A DNA stretch of 21,725 nucleotides from Deltaproteobacteria bacterium (GTDB lineage Bacteria > Desulfobacterota_E > Deferrimicrobia > Deferrimicrobiales > Deferrimicrobiaceae). The stretch covers positions 1 to 21,725 of the forward strand of contig JAMDBZ010000077.1 in assembly GCA_023488945.1 (NCBI GenBank), in the 5' to 3' direction. The notes beneath the pieces were generated by a model that was not told the origin of the DNA, made no database searches, and saw only the letters and a list, made by a program, of their open reading frames with translations. This document shows, one piece after another, positions 7,385 through 15,929 of the stretch (its first letter is position 1; every line of letters begins with the position of its first letter). The translations under genes and the position numbers were made by a program.

Positions 7385-8866
7385 ATGACCGGCAAGAAGA
7401 TCTGCCTTCAAGTCGTTGTCATGCTGGCTGCGTTCGCCATAGGCGGTACGGGGATGTACCTGTGGTTCACACGGGGAGGGGTTCACCCCGTCCCGGGAAC
7501 GAAAGAAGGAGCCGCGAAAGAGACGGCGAAGGGGAAGGTCATCCTGTACTGGAAGTCCTCGATGATCCCCGGATACCGGAGCGAAAAGCCCGGCAAGGAT
7601 CCGATGGGGATGGATCTGACCCCGGTGTACGAGGGGGAAGCGGAAGCGCCCGGCACGATCCGGGTGGACCCCAGGACGCTTCAGTCGATAGGGGTGCGCA
7701 CCGCGCGGTTGCGTATCGGCGTCCTGAAAAAAACGATCCGGACGGTGGGGCGGCTCGCGTACGATGAGGCGCGGATCGCCTCGGTGAACGCGAAGATCGA
7801 CGGCTGGATCGAGCGGCTCTACGTGAACGCCACCGGGCAGGAAGTCGTCAAGGGGGCTCCGCTCCTGGAGATCTATTCGCCCGACCTGGTCTCCAGCCAG
7901 AAGGATTACCTGATCGCCCGGAAGTATTTCCTGCAGATGAAGGACAACCCGGACCCGGACGTGGTGAAGAACGCCCGCGGCCTCCTGGACGCGGCGAGGG
8001 CCCGCCTTTCCTACTGGGACATCTCCGCGGGCCAGATCGATCGGCTGGAAAAGACCGGTGAGGTACGCAAGACCCTCGTGCTGTATTCGCCGTTTCACGG
8101 TGCCGTGGTATCCAAAGCGGCCTTCAACGGGATGAAGGTGGACGCGGGGATGGAGCTCTTCAGGATCGCGGACCTCTCCCGGATCTGGGTGCTGGCGGAT
8201 GTGTACGAATACGAGCTTCCCTGGATCAAGCCGGGCGTCTCCGCGGAAATCACCCTCGACTACCTTCCGGGGAAAAAGTACCGTGCCGTAGCGACGTACG
8301 TTTACCCCTACCTGGAAGGGAAGACGAGGACAGCCACCGTGCGGCTCGAACTTCCCAACCCCGGCATCGTTCTCAAGCCCGACATGTATGCCCATGTGAC
8401 CCTGGAGCCGTTGGTGGGGGGGAAAACGGTCCTCGTTCCCTCCGATGCCGTCATCAGAGGGGGGGTCCGCAACGTCGTTTTTCTTGCCCTGGGAGGAGGC
8501 GCCTTCGAACCCCGGGATGTCACCCTCGGCGTGGAAGGGGAGGGCGGGGAAGTCCAGGTCCTCTCGGGACTGAAGGGGGACGAGACGGTCGTGGTTTCCG
8601 CCCAGTTCCTCCTCGATTCGGAGAGCAGCCTGCGGGAGGCGCTGCTCAAGTTCCAGGCTCCGGCCGGAGGTGCCGCCGCGCCGCCTGCCCCGTCCGGCGC
8701 TCCTTCGGGCAAGGCTCCGGAAGCGATGCCCCCGATGAAGGGGATGGAAATGCCCGCGCCGAAGAAGGGGGCGAAGGAGAAAGCCCCTCCGAAGAAGGAG
8801 GCGATGCCTCCCATGAAGGGGATGGAAGGGATGGAGATGTCTTCGGAACACCCGAAGGAGCACTGA
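7385..8866 (+). CDS. CusB-like RND heavy-metal efflux adaptor (copy 2) with Met-rich tail
   Basis: This is a 493-aa periplasmic adaptor. An N-terminal membrane anchor (about residues 7-28) is followed at about 52-85 by one Cys-less heavy-metal-binding module (ILYWKSSMIPGY ... DPMGMDLTPVY). The adaptor core follows: GWIERLYVNATGQEVVKG, LLEIYSPDLVSSQKDYL, DLSRIWVLADVYEYELPW. The last 45 or so residues are unusual: a Pro/Lys spacer with repeated MPPMKGMEM and MPPMKGMEGMEM motifs and a His-ending terminus. This likely adds Cu+/Ag+ binding to the adaptor itself. The same EGMEGM motif occurs in the separate Met-rich protein of the first cassette. It is shorter and well diverged from adaptor copy 1. 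The stop is three bases before the GTG start of the pump gene, so the two are coupled. Confidence 0.93.
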   Translation: MTGKKICLQVVVMLAAFAIGGTGMYLWFTRGGVHPVPGTKEGAAKETAKGKVILYWKSSMIPGYRSEKPGKDPMGMDLTPVYEGEAEAPGTIRVDPRTLQSIGVRTARLRIGVLKKTIRTVGRLAYDEARIASVNAKIDGWIERLYVNATGQEVVKGAPLLEIYSPDLVSSQKDYLIARKYFLQMKDNPDPDVVKNARGLLDAARARLSYWDISAGQIDRLEKTGEVRKTLVLYSPFHGAVVSKAAFNGMKVDAGMELFRIADLSRIWVLADVYEYELPWIKPGVSAEITLDYLPGKKYRAVATYVYPYLEGKTRTATVRLELPNPGIVLKPDMYAHVTLEPLVGGKTVLVPSDAVIRGGVRNVVFLALGGGAFEPRDVTLGVEGEGGEVQVLSGLKGDETVVVSAQFLLDSESSLREALLKFQAPAGGAAAPPAPSGAPSGKAPEAMPPMKGMEMPAPKKGAKEKAPPKKEAMPPMKGMEGMEMSSEHPKEH

Positions 8867-8869
8867 CCG

Positions 8870-11800
8870 GTGTTGGGGAAGGTCATCGAGCGTTCCCTGG
8901 GGAACCGGTTCCTCGTGATCCTGGCCGTCTTCTTTCTGGCGGCGTGGGGGATCTGGGCGATGAGCCGCATCCCCCTGGATGCGATTCCGGACCTTTCCGA
9001 CGTCCAGGTCATCGTGTTCACGCAGTATCCCGGGCAGAGTCCCCGCATCGTGGAGGACCAGGTCACCTATCCGCTTACCACCGCGATGCTTTCTGTTCCC
9101 AGGGCAAAGGTCGTGCGCGGCTTCTCCTCCTTCGGCTATTCCTTCGTTTACATCATCTTCGAGGACGGCACCGACATCTATTGGGCAAGAAGCAGGGTGC
9201 TCGAATACCTGAACTACGTGTCGAGCAAACTCCCCGCCGGCGTGACCCCGACGCTGGGGCCGGATGCGACCGGCGTCGGGTGGGTCTACGAGTATGCCCT
9301 CGTCGATCGAACGGGGAAACACGACCTGGCCCAGTTGCGCTCCCTGCAGGACTGGTTCATCCGGTACGAACTGCGCGCGGTGAAGGGAGTCGCGGAGGTC
9401 GCCTCCATCGGGGGATTCGTCAAGCAATACCAGGTCGTCGTGGACCCCAGGAAGCTCTCCGCCTACGGGATTCCGATCCAGCGGATCAAGGCGGCGATTC
9501 AACAGAGCAACAACGACGTGGGCGGAAGCGTCGTGGAGATGGCGGAAACGGAGTTCATGGTCCGCGGCCTGGGCTACATCAAGACCCTGGACGACATCCG
9601 CAATATTCCACTGACGAGCGAGAAGGGGACGCCGGTATTCGTGCGGGACGTGGCGCAGGTGCGGCTGGGGCCCGAGATGCGCCGGGGAGTGGCCGACCTG
9701 AACGGAGAAGGGGACGCGGCCGGGGGGATCGTCGTCATGCGGTTCGGCGAGAACGCCCTGGAGACGATCCGCGCCGTGAAGGCGAAGCTGGAGCAGATCA
9801 AGTCCAGCCTCCCGGAAGGAGTGGAGATCGTCCCCGTCTACGACCGGTCGGGACTGATCGAACGGTCCATTGCCACCCTCAAGGAGAAGCTCCTGGAGGA
9901 GTCGGCGGTGGTGGCTCTCGTCTGCGTAATCTTCCTTTTCCACTTCCGCAGCGCCCTCGTGGCGATTCTCACCCTGCCCATCGCGGTCCTGATGGCTTTC
10001 ATCGTCATGTATTACCAGGGTCTGAACGCCAACATCATGTCCCTCTCCGGCATCGCCATCGCCATCGGGGCGATGGTGGACGCCGCGATCATCATGATCG
10101 AGAACATGCACAAGCACATAGAACACGACGAGGGAAAATCGGATCACTGGGCTCTGGTGCGGAAGGCTTCGGTGGAAGTGGGCCCCACGCTTTTCTACTC
10201 CCTCCTCGTGATCACCGTCTCCTTCCTGCCGGTCTTCACCCTGCAGGCGCAGGAAGGGAGGCTCTTCAAGCCCCTGGCCTTCACCAAGACGTACTCGATG
10301 GCGGCGGCGGCCCTCCTCTCCGTCACCATCGTTCCGATCTGGATGGGGTACTTCATCCGCGGGAAGATCGTTCCCGAAGAAAGGAACCCGATCAACCGGT
10401 TCCTCATCCGGGTCTACCATCCCGTCCTGGCGTGGGCGCTCAAGTACAAGAAGGCCGTTCTCATCGGAGCCGTCACGCTGATCGCGGTCACTGCCTGGCC
10501 GGTCCTGAAGCTCGGCTCGGAGTTCATGCCGCCTCTCTATGAAGGAGACCTGCTCTACATGCCGACGACCTTCCCGGGCATCTCGGTGACGAAGGCGAAG
10601 GAGCTGCTCCAGCAGACCGACCGGATCATCCGGACATTCCCCGAGGTCCGGAGCGTCTTCGGGAAGATCGGGCGGGCGGAAACGGCCACCGACCCCGCTT
10701 CTTTCTCCATGGTGGAGACCATGATCCGGTTGAAGCCGGAGGAAGAGTGGCCCAAGGGAATGACCCACGAAAGGCTCGTGGAGGAGCTGGATGCCGCCAT
10801 CCGGTTCCCGGGCGTGGCCAACGCGTGGACGATGCCGATCAAGACCCGCACCGACATGCTCTCCACCGGGATCAAGACCCCTGTGGGGATCAAAGTGATG
10901 GGGAACGATCTCGACACCCTGGTCCGGATCGGGGAACAGGTCCAGTCCGTGGTCTCGACGGTGCCGGGGACGGTGTCGGCCTTCGCGGAACGGACGACCG
11001 GCGCCAACTATTTCGATTACGACATCCGCCGGAAGGAAGCGGCGCGGTACGGGCTTACCGTCGCCGACATGCAGGATGTGATCGCCTCCGCCCTGGGGGG
11101 GATGAACGTGACCCAGACGGTGGAGGGGCTGGAGCGGTACCCGGTGAACATCCGCTACCCGGACGACTTCAGGGAAAGCGTGGAGGCGATGAAGCGGGTT
11201 CTGGTCCCCACCCCCGGCGGGGCGCAGGTCCCTCTGGCGCAGCTTGCGGACATCTCCATCCACAAGGGGCCGGACATGTACAAGAGCGAGAACGCCCGCC
11301 GGACCGTGTGGATCTACGTCGACATCCGGGGGATCGACGTGGGGACCTACGTGAAGAACGCCCAGGCGGCGGTGCGGAAGAACGTGAAGCTCCCCGCGGG
11401 ATACACCCTCGTATGGAGCGGGGAATTCGAGTACATGGTGCGGGCGCAGAAGCGCCTGATGATCGTCGTCCCCCTGACCCTGTTCATCGTGTTTCTCATC
11501 ATCTACATGAACACGCGATCGGTGAAGAAAACGGCCGTGGTGCTTTTGGCGGTTCCCTTCTCCCTCGTAGGAGCGTTCTGGCTGATCTATCTGCTGGGCT
11601 ACAACCTGTCCGTGGCCGTGTGGGTCGGGATCATCGCCTTGGCCGGCCTGGACGCGGAGACGGGCGTCGTCATGCTCCTCTATCTCGACGTCGCGTACGA
11701 GAACATGAAGCGGAAGAACCTGATGAACACGATGGGAGACCTCAAGGAGGCGATCTTCGACGGGGCGGTGAAGAGAATCCGCCCGAAGATCATGACCGTC

Positions 11801-12031
11801 TCGGTCATCATCGCGGGGCTTATCCCCATCATGTGGAGCACCGGTACGGGATCGGACGTGATGAAGCGGATCGCCGCCCCGATGGTGGGCGGAGTCGTCA
11901 CCTCCGCGATCATGGAACTGGTGGTGTATCCCGTTATCTACGAATTCATGAAGCAAAAAGGGTTGCAGAAGACCGATGAGAGGACCTCGCTCGATGCGGC
12001 TCCCGCGCCCATTCCGGGAGAGGACGGGTAG
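8870..12031 (+). CDS. CusA-family Cu/Ag RND efflux pump (copy 2)
   Basis: This 1053-aa pump is close to the usual CusA length. It starts at GTG (8870), with TTG at 8873 as an alternative. It carries DAIPDLSDVQVIVFTQYPGQ and GPDATGVGWVYEYALVDR. The TM4 motif AIGAMVDAAIIMIEN matches my recollection of E. coli CusA almost exactly, with Asp at about residue 404 against Asp405 there. M564 (LYMPTT), M614 (FSMVET) and M663 (RTDMLSTG) sit at the positions of the three CusA Cu/Ag ligands Met573, Met623 and Met672. By these features it is more CusA-like than copy 1. Substrate Cu+/Ag+ is therefore well supported by family knowledge. No TolC gene belongs to this cassette, so it presumably uses the one at the window's left edge or another elsewhere. 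Confidence 0.95.
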   Translation: MLGKVIERSLGNRFLVILAVFFLAAWGIWAMSRIPLDAIPDLSDVQVIVFTQYPGQSPRIVEDQVTYPLTTAMLSVPRAKVVRGFSSFGYSFVYIIFEDGTDIYWARSRVLEYLNYVSSKLPAGVTPTLGPDATGVGWVYEYALVDRTGKHDLAQLRSLQDWFIRYELRAVKGVAEVASIGGFVKQYQVVVDPRKLSAYGIPIQRIKAAIQQSNNDVGGSVVEMAETEFMVRGLGYIKTLDDIRNIPLTSEKGTPVFVRDVAQVRLGPEMRRGVADLNGEGDAAGGIVVMRFGENALETIRAVKAKLEQIKSSLPEGVEIVPVYDRSGLIERSIATLKEKLLEESAVVALVCVIFLFHFRSALVAILTLPIAVLMAFIVMYYQGLNANIMSLSGIAIAIGAMVDAAIIMIENMHKHIEHDEGKSDHWALVRKASVEVGPTLFYSLLVITVSFLPVFTLQAQEGRLFKPLAFTKTYSMAAAALLSVTIVPIWMGYFIRGKIVPEERNPINRFLIRVYHPVLAWALKYKKAVLIGAVTLIAVTAWPVLKLGSEFMPPLYEGDLLYMPTTFPGISVTKAKELLQQTDRIIRTFPEVRSVFGKIGRAETATDPASFSMVETMIRLKPEEEWPKGMTHERLVEELDAAIRFPGVANAWTMPIKTRTDMLSTGIKTPVGIKVMGNDLDTLVRIGEQVQSVVSTVPGTVSAFAERTTGANYFDYDIRRKEAARYGLTVADMQDVIASALGGMNVTQTVEGLERYPVNIRYPDDFRESVEAMKRVLVPTPGGAQVPLAQLADISIHKGPDMYKSENARRTVWIYVDIRGIDVGTYVKNAQAAVRKNVKLPAGYTLVWSGEFEYMVRAQKRLMIVVPLTLFIVFLIIYMNTRSVKKTAVVLLAVPFSLVGAFWLIYLLGYNLSVAVWVGIIALAGLDAETGVVMLLYLDVAYENMKRKNLMNTMGDLKEAIFDGAVKRIRPKIMTVSVIIAGLIPIMWSTGTGSDVMKRIAAPMVGGVVTSAIMELVVYPVIYEFMKQKGLQKTDERTSLDAAPAPIPGEDG

Positions 12032-12122
12032 CCTTGGAGGCGCGAAGGCCGGCAGTGAGGGTCAGGGAGCGCACGAGGCGGGGGCCGGGACGGCGGCGGT
12101 CTTTCCCGGTTGTGAAGGCGAT

Positions 12123-12151
12123 GGCGGGCCGGCCGGGGACGCCGGCCTGCC
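12123..12151 (+). terminator. GC-rich hairpin after the second pump gene
   Basis: GGCGGGCCGGC (12123-12133) pairs with GCCGGCCTGCC (12141-12151) over 11 positions with one G-U pair and a seven-base loop. It lies 91 bases after the pump stop and 75 bases before the second SAP-domain gene. There is no T-run, so it may attenuate or process the transcript rather than end it. The remaining sequence of this 195-base gap shows no coding support. Confidence 0.45.
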
Positions 12152-12226
12152 CCCACACCGCAAGCAGGCGCGGCGCCCCGTTTCGAACGGAGAAAATACG
12201 TCCCCGGATTGAAGGGAGAAAGTGCA

Positions 12227-12649
12227 TTGAGGGTCCAGGAGATACGCGCCATCGCGAGAAGGAAAGACGTCAACTCTGCCCCCATGGGGAAGGCAGACCT
12301 GATCCGGGCCATCCGGCGGGGCGAGGGGAATTTCCCTTGTTTCGGGTCCGCGTCGGACGGATATTGCGATCAGGCCGCCTGTCTTTGGCGGGAGGATTGC
12401 CTGCCCGCGGCGCCTCGGAACGGATCGGGGCGAAGAACGTCCGCAAGACGAGACGTCCCATCGGGTGGGTCGAGGAACGGAGAACGAAGGAGCGCGGCGA
12501 TAACCTCATCGGCTTGCTGCGCCTGGCGAGGAGGAGCTACGGCACCTTGTCGGACGACGACCTCCACATCGCCGTCGACGGGAAGGAGGCCCGGTGTGCC
12601 TGGATCCGTTTTTGATTCGACCCGGGCGATGAGGAGCGGATGTCGATGA
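12227..12649 (+). CDS. small SAP/Rho-N-like protein with four-cysteine tail (copy 2), probably frame-disrupted
   Basis: TTG at 12227 is preferred because GAAGGGAGAA lies just upstream and the protein then aligns residue for residue with copy 1 ([15 protein letters not shown] against MRIQEIRALAKKRGI). A TTG at 12209 is also in frame but would sit ahead of the ribosome site. The [17 protein letters not shown] segment and the C-x8-C-x4-C-x5-C tail ([23 protein letters not shown]) are intact. After about residue 62 (near 12415) the frame continues to 12649 as low-complexity Arg/Ser/Thr sequence with poor GC at third positions. The coding signal moves to the -1 frame, which stays open to 12615. 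Likely explanations are a one-base deletion, a sequencing error, loss of the native stop, or a second overlapping gene. Confidence 0.6.
   Translation: MRVQEIRAIARRKDVNSAPMGKADLIRAIRRGEGNFPCFGSASDGYCDQAACLWREDCLPAAPRNGSGRRTSARRDVPSGGSRNGERRSAAITSSACCAWRGGATAPCRTTTSTSPSTGRRPGVPGSVFDSTRAMRSGCR
12397..12615 (+). CDS. unknown C-terminal domain or small overlapping gene in the -1 frame
   Basis: From about 12420 this frame shows the GC-rich third positions expected of genes here and encodes a plausible soluble ending: [20 protein letters not shown] followed by [17 protein letters not shown] and a TGA. I do not recognise the domain. A TTG at 12397 could start a separate protein of about 72 aa, but the AGGA beside it is too close to act as a ribosome site. 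A fusion with the SAP-domain copy 2 through a -1 frame change is the alternative, giving roughly a 129-aa product. The stop precedes the P-ATPase start by 24 bases. The start boundary is uncertain. Confidence 0.45.
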   Translation: MPARGASERIGAKNVRKTRRPIGWVEERRTKERGDNLIGLLRLARRSYGTLSDDDLHIAVDGKEARCAWIRF

Positions 12650-15132
12650 AGTCCGTCCCGGGGCGGCCCGATCGCGAGCGACCGGGAGAGAACCGGGCCT
12701 CCCCCGTCGAGACGAAGGACCTCGTGTGCGGCATGCGGGTGGATCCGGCGGCCGCGGCGTTCCGGCACGAGCACGGCGGAGTCGTCTACCTGTTCTGCAG
12801 TGACGGCTGCCTGCGGGAATTCCGAGCCGATCCCGGGAGATACGTTGCGGAGGGGAGGTCCGCGGCCCGTTCGCCGGAGCCCGCCGCCGCGCCGAAGAGG
12901 GACACGGGCCGGGTGTTCACCTGCCCGATGCACCCGGAGGTCCGCAGCGACGGCTTCGGGAGCTGCCCGAAGTGCGGGATGGCTCTGGAGCCGGTCGAGG
13001 CGGCCCCCGCGGCGCGCACGGAGTGGGTCTGCCCGATGCACCCGGAGATCGTTCGCGACGCGCCCGGCGACTGCCCGAAATGCGGGATGGCGCTGGAGCC
13101 GCGAGCGGCCGCCGCCGAAGAGGAGGAGAACCCCGAGCTCGTCGACATGAGGCGGCGCTTCGGGATCGGTCTCGCCCTCACGGCTCCCCTCGTGATCGTC
13201 GCCATGGGGGACTACCTGCCGGGGCGTCCGCTCGAGCGGATCGTCGGCATGAAGGCGCTCGGCTGGCTGGAGCTCGTCCTGGCCACGCCCGTCGTCCTCT
13301 GGGGCGGATGGCCCTTCTTCGTGCGCGGCTGGCGGTCGGTCGTCCACCGCAACCTCAACATGTTCACCCTGATCGGGCTGGGCGTCGCAGTCGCCTACCT
13401 CTACAGCCTGGTCGCGAAGCTGTTTCCCGGGATCTTCCCCCCCTCCTTTCGGGGGGCGGGGGGCGAGGTCGCCGTCTATTTCGAGGCCGCCGCGGTCATC
13501 GTCACCCTCGTCCTGCTCGGCCAGGTCCTGGAGCTCAAGGCGCGCAGCCGGACGGGGGCCGCCATCAAGGCTCTCCTCGGCCTGGTGCCGAAAACCGCCC
13601 GCCGGATCCGGGACGACGGGGACGAGGAGGACGTTCCGCTCGACCGTGTTCGCGCCGGGGACCGCCTGAGGGTGCGCCCGGGCGAGAAGGTGCCCGTGGA
13701 CGGCGTCGTCCTCGAGGGGCGGAGCGCGGTGGACGAGTCGATGGTCACGGGGGAGCCGATCCCCGTCGAAAAGGGCGCCGGCGACCGGGTCATCGGCGCC
13801 ACCGTCAACGGGACCGGCTCGCTCGTGGTGCGGGCGGAACGGGTGGGGAGCGAGACGCTGCTCGCCCGGATCGTCCACATGGTGGCGGAGGCGCAGCGAA
13901 GCCGCGCGCCCATCCAGAAGCTGGCGGACACGGTGGCGGGGTACTTCGTCCCGGCCGTGGTCGCCGTCGCCGTCGTCACGGCCTTCGCGTGGGGCTTCGT
14001 CGGCCCGGAGCCGCGGATGGCGCACGCGCTGGTGAACGCGGTCGCCGTCCTCATCATCGCCTGCCCCTGCGCACTGGGGCTTGCCACCCCGATGTCGATC
14101 ATGGTCGCAATGGGGAAGGGCGCGACCGCAGGGGTCCTCTTCCGGAACGCCGAGGCCATCGAGGTCATGCGCAAAGTGGACACCCTCGTGGTCGACAAGA
14201 CGGGAACCCTCACCGAGGGGAAACCGAGGCTGGTCGCGGTGGAGCCCGCGAAGGGGTGGGACGAGCCGGCGCTCCTGCGGCTCGCCTCCGGCCTGGAGCG
14301 GGGAAGCGAACACCCGCTGGCGACGGCCATCGTCGCGGGCGCCCGGGAACGGGGTGTCGAGCCCGTCAATGCGGAATCGTTCGAATCGGCGACGGGCAAG
14401 GGAGTCACGGGTCGCGTGGAGGGACGCCTCGTCGCGCTGGGGAACCGGAAACTCCTGGAAGGCCTGGGGATCGACCCGAAAGAACTGGCCGGAAGGGCCG
14501 AAGCGCTCCGCAAGGACGGCCAGACGGTGATGTTCGTGGCGGTGGACGGCGCGGTCGCGGGGTTGCTCGGCGTAGCCGACCCCGTGAAGGGAACCACCCC
14601 GGAGGCGATCCGCCGGCTCCACGGGGAAGGGATCCGGATCGTGATGCTCACGGGGGACAGCCGGACGACGGCCGAGGCCGTTGCGCGAAAGCTCGGCATC
14701 GACGAACTCCGGGCGGAGGTCCTTCCCGACCAGAAGGCCGACGCCGTGAAGGGCCTCCAGGCCAGCGGGCGGGTCGTCGCGATGGCGGGCGACGGGATCA
14801 ACGACGCGCCGGCCCTGGCGCAGGCCCACGTGGGGATCGCGATGGGAACGGGCACCGACGTGGCGATGGAGAGCGCAGGCGTCACTCTCGTCAAGGGAGA
14901 CCTGCGGGGGATCGTTCGCGCGCGGAAGCTGAGCCGGGCGACGATGCGGAACATCCGGCAAAACCTGTTCTTCGCCTTCGTCTACAACTCGCTGGGCGTT
15001 CCGGTGGCGGCGGGAGTCCTCTACCCGTTCTTCGGTGTCCTGCTCAGCCCGATCATCGCCGCGGCGGCCATGAGCTTCAGCTCCGTGTCGGTGGTCGGGA
15101 ACGCCCTGAGGCTCCGGAGGGAGGATCTTTGA
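12640..15132 (+). CDS. copA: Cu+-exporting P1B-type ATPase (CopA-type) with YHS and two heavy-metal-binding domains
   Basis: This 830-aa inner-membrane pump exports cytosolic Cu+ using ATP. The N-terminus has a YHS-like domain ([11 protein letters not shown] ... FCSDGC, about 26-72) in place of the usual HMA domain. Two near-identical heavy-metal-binding modules follow, each with CPMHPE and [10 protein letters not shown] (starting at C95 and C131). The core has the ion-binding [13 protein letters not shown] (C475, C477), the phosphorylated Asp519 in [10 protein letters not shown]558 in the SEHPLATAI motif, and the hinge [11 protein letters not shown] (D718). YN at 782-783 and MSFSS at 811-815 are signature residues of Cu+ (P1B-1) pumps. 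The ATG has AGGAG about seven bases upstream. It follows the second RND cassette, consistent with a two-step cytosol-to-periplasm-to-outside route. The subtype is well supported. Confidence 0.95.
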   Translation: MSMKSVPGRPDRERPGENRASPVETKDLVCGMRVDPAAAAFRHEHGGVVYLFCSDGCLREFRADPGRYVAEGRSAARSPEPAAAPKRDTGRVFTCPMHPEVRSDGFGSCPKCGMALEPVEAAPAARTEWVCPMHPEIVRDAPGDCPKCGMALEPRAAAAEEEENPELVDMRRRFGIGLALTAPLVIVAMGDYLPGRPLERIVGMKALGWLELVLATPVVLWGGWPFFVRGWRSVVHRNLNMFTLIGLGVAVAYLYSLVAKLFPGIFPPSFRGAGGEVAVYFEAAAVIVTLVLLGQVLELKARSRTGAAIKALLGLVPKTARRIRDDGDEEDVPLDRVRAGDRLRVRPGEKVPVDGVVLEGRSAVDESMVTGEPIPVEKGAGDRVIGATVNGTGSLVVRAERVGSETLLARIVHMVAEAQRSRAPIQKLADTVAGYFVPAVVAVAVVTAFAWGFVGPEPRMAHALVNAVAVLIIACPCALGLATPMSIMVAMGKGATAGVLFRNAEAIEVMRKVDTLVVDKTGTLTEGKPRLVAVEPAKGWDEPALLRLASGLERGSEHPLATAIVAGARERGVEPVNAESFESATGKGVTGRVEGRLVALGNRKLLEGLGIDPKELAGRAEALRKDGQTVMFVAVDGAVAGLLGVADPVKGTTPEAIRRLHGEGIRIVMLTGDSRTTAEAVARKLGIDELRAEVLPDQKADAVKGLQASGRVVAMAGDGINDAPALAQAHVGIAMGTGTDVAMESAGVTLVKGDLRGIVRARKLSRATMRNIRQNLFFAFVYNSLGVPVAAGVLYPFFGVLLSPIIAAAAMSFSSVSVVGNALRLRREDL

Positions 15133-15153
15133 GCGGCCCGGGACGGCGGCGGC

Positions 15154-15315
15154 ATGGGGCATATGATGGGAGCCATGACGCACGACATGATGCATGGCAT
15201 GATGCGGGGAAAAGGAGCGGCGAACTCCTTCTGCGCGGGAAACGGTTCCAATCGCGGCGCGGGCGGTCACGGGATCGTGTGTCGTGATTCCGCGCCGCGG
15301 AATTGCCATGCATAG
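15154..15315 (+). CDS. possible Met/His-rich 53-aa micro-ORF
   Basis: An ATG 21 bases after the P-ATPase stop opens a 53-codon frame. The first 19 residues contain eight Met and three His (MGHMMGAMTHDMMHGMMRG), a composition typical of copper-binding peptides. The rest is Gly/Asn-rich with three cysteines and ends NCHA before TAG. No good ribosome site is present and the second half has little character, so it could be chance or the remnant of a longer protein. If real, it would be a small metal-binding peptide cotranscribed with the ATPase. Confidence 0.35.
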   Translation: MGHMMGAMTHDMMHGMMRGKGAANSFCAGNGSNRGAGGHGIVCRDSAPRNCHA

Positions 15316-15352
15316 CGTGTCGGGGTCGATTATCCTGAGCGGGGCAAGGGCG

Positions 15353-15383
15353 GCCGGGGACTCCGCGCCGGCGGTTCCCCGGC
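15353..15383. terminator. hairpin between converging genes
   Basis: GCCGGGGA (15353-15360) pairs perfectly with TCCCCGGC (15376-15383) around a 15-base GC-rich loop. It lies between the metal-resistance genes on the + strand and the cytochrome gene on the - strand, where a bidirectional terminator is expected. No T-run is seen on either side. The rest of 15316-15482 shows nothing else I can support. Confidence 0.35.
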
Positions 15384-15482
15384 TTCCTGCCCGGAACGCC
15401 CCGCCTCTGGAAGATGCGGGAGCTCAAGTCGGCATCATCGCAGGCGAAGGTGATCGGATGAAGGTCCGGCGGACGCGGCCGG

Positions 15483-15929
15483 TCAGTCCCTGAATGTCCG
15501 GTGGCAGGCGGCGCAGGTTTCCAGGACCTTTCCGTAAGCCGCGCCCGCCCGGGGCAGGTCGTTCGCCCGGATGGCCGCCCGCAGGTTCCCCGTCCTTTTC
15601 CCCAGCTCGACGTAAAGCCCGTGGAACTCCTTGCGGCGCGCCCGGTTCTTGTGGGGGACGTCCTTTTCGTGCCCCTGGATGCTCCGGGCCAGCTTTTCCG
15701 CGCCCTCGCCGGCGGTCTTCGCATCGCCGCGGATGATGGCGTCCGGGAGCAGTTCCATCGCCTCCTTGAAATGGCGCATCCGTTCGTGTTGCGCCGTCAT
15801 CGCCTCCCCGCCGTGTCCCTCGATTTCCTTTCCACGGTCCTCCGCAGGTCCGTGTCCCCAGGCGAGGAGCGGAAGGGCGATGGCTGCGGCGCAGGTCAGC
15901 ATCAGGCACTTTTTCAGGAGTCGCTGCAT
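15483..15929 (-). CDS. secreted monohaem cytochrome c' / c556-like protein
   Basis: This is a 148-aa protein. The N-terminus is a signal peptide (MQRLLKK, then a hydrophobic run ending LPLLAWG). The mature part is highly charged and helical, with a single haem motif CAACH at residues 139-143, ten residues from the end. A lone C-terminal CxxCH in a protein of this size is the pattern of four-helix cytochromes c' and c556, which bind NO or transfer electrons in the periplasm. The start has AAAGGAAAA upstream on the - strand. It is divergent from the small secreted protein at 16075. Electron partner and ligand are unknown; NO binding would fit the regulator and octahaem cytochrome further right, but that is inference. 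Confidence 0.75.
   Translation of the reverse strand: MQRLLKKCLMLTCAAAIALPLLAWGHGPAEDRGKEIEGHGGEAMTAQHERMRHFKEAMELLPDAIIRGDAKTAGEGAEKLARSIQGHEKDVPHKNRARRKEFHGLYVELGKRTGNLRAAIRANDLPRAGAAYGKVLETCAACHRTFRD

Noticed and set aside
6503..11956. A 1817-aa open frame on the minus strand
   Set aside because: It lies opposite the HD-GYP, adaptor and pump genes, which have clear family motifs. Its sequence is His/Asp/Arg/Gly-rich with no recognisable domain, as expected for the antisense of GC-rich codons.
12034..12390. N-terminal part of the frame that contains the 12397-12615 peptide
   Set aside because: Upstream of about 12390 it is Arg/Gly/Pro-rich, has no ribosome site and overlaps the real SAP-domain frame. 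Only its C-terminal part has coding character.
12370..15309. A 979-aa open frame on the minus strand opposite the Cu+ ATPase
   Set aside because: It is an antisense shadow of a gene with all P1B-ATPase motifs. The product is low-complexity, rich in Arg, Asp, His and Pro.
15077..15724. A 215-aa minus-strand frame over the gap right of the ATPase
   Set aside because: It overlaps the ATPase end and the cytochrome gene out of frame, and is Arg/Pro/Ser-rich with no motif.
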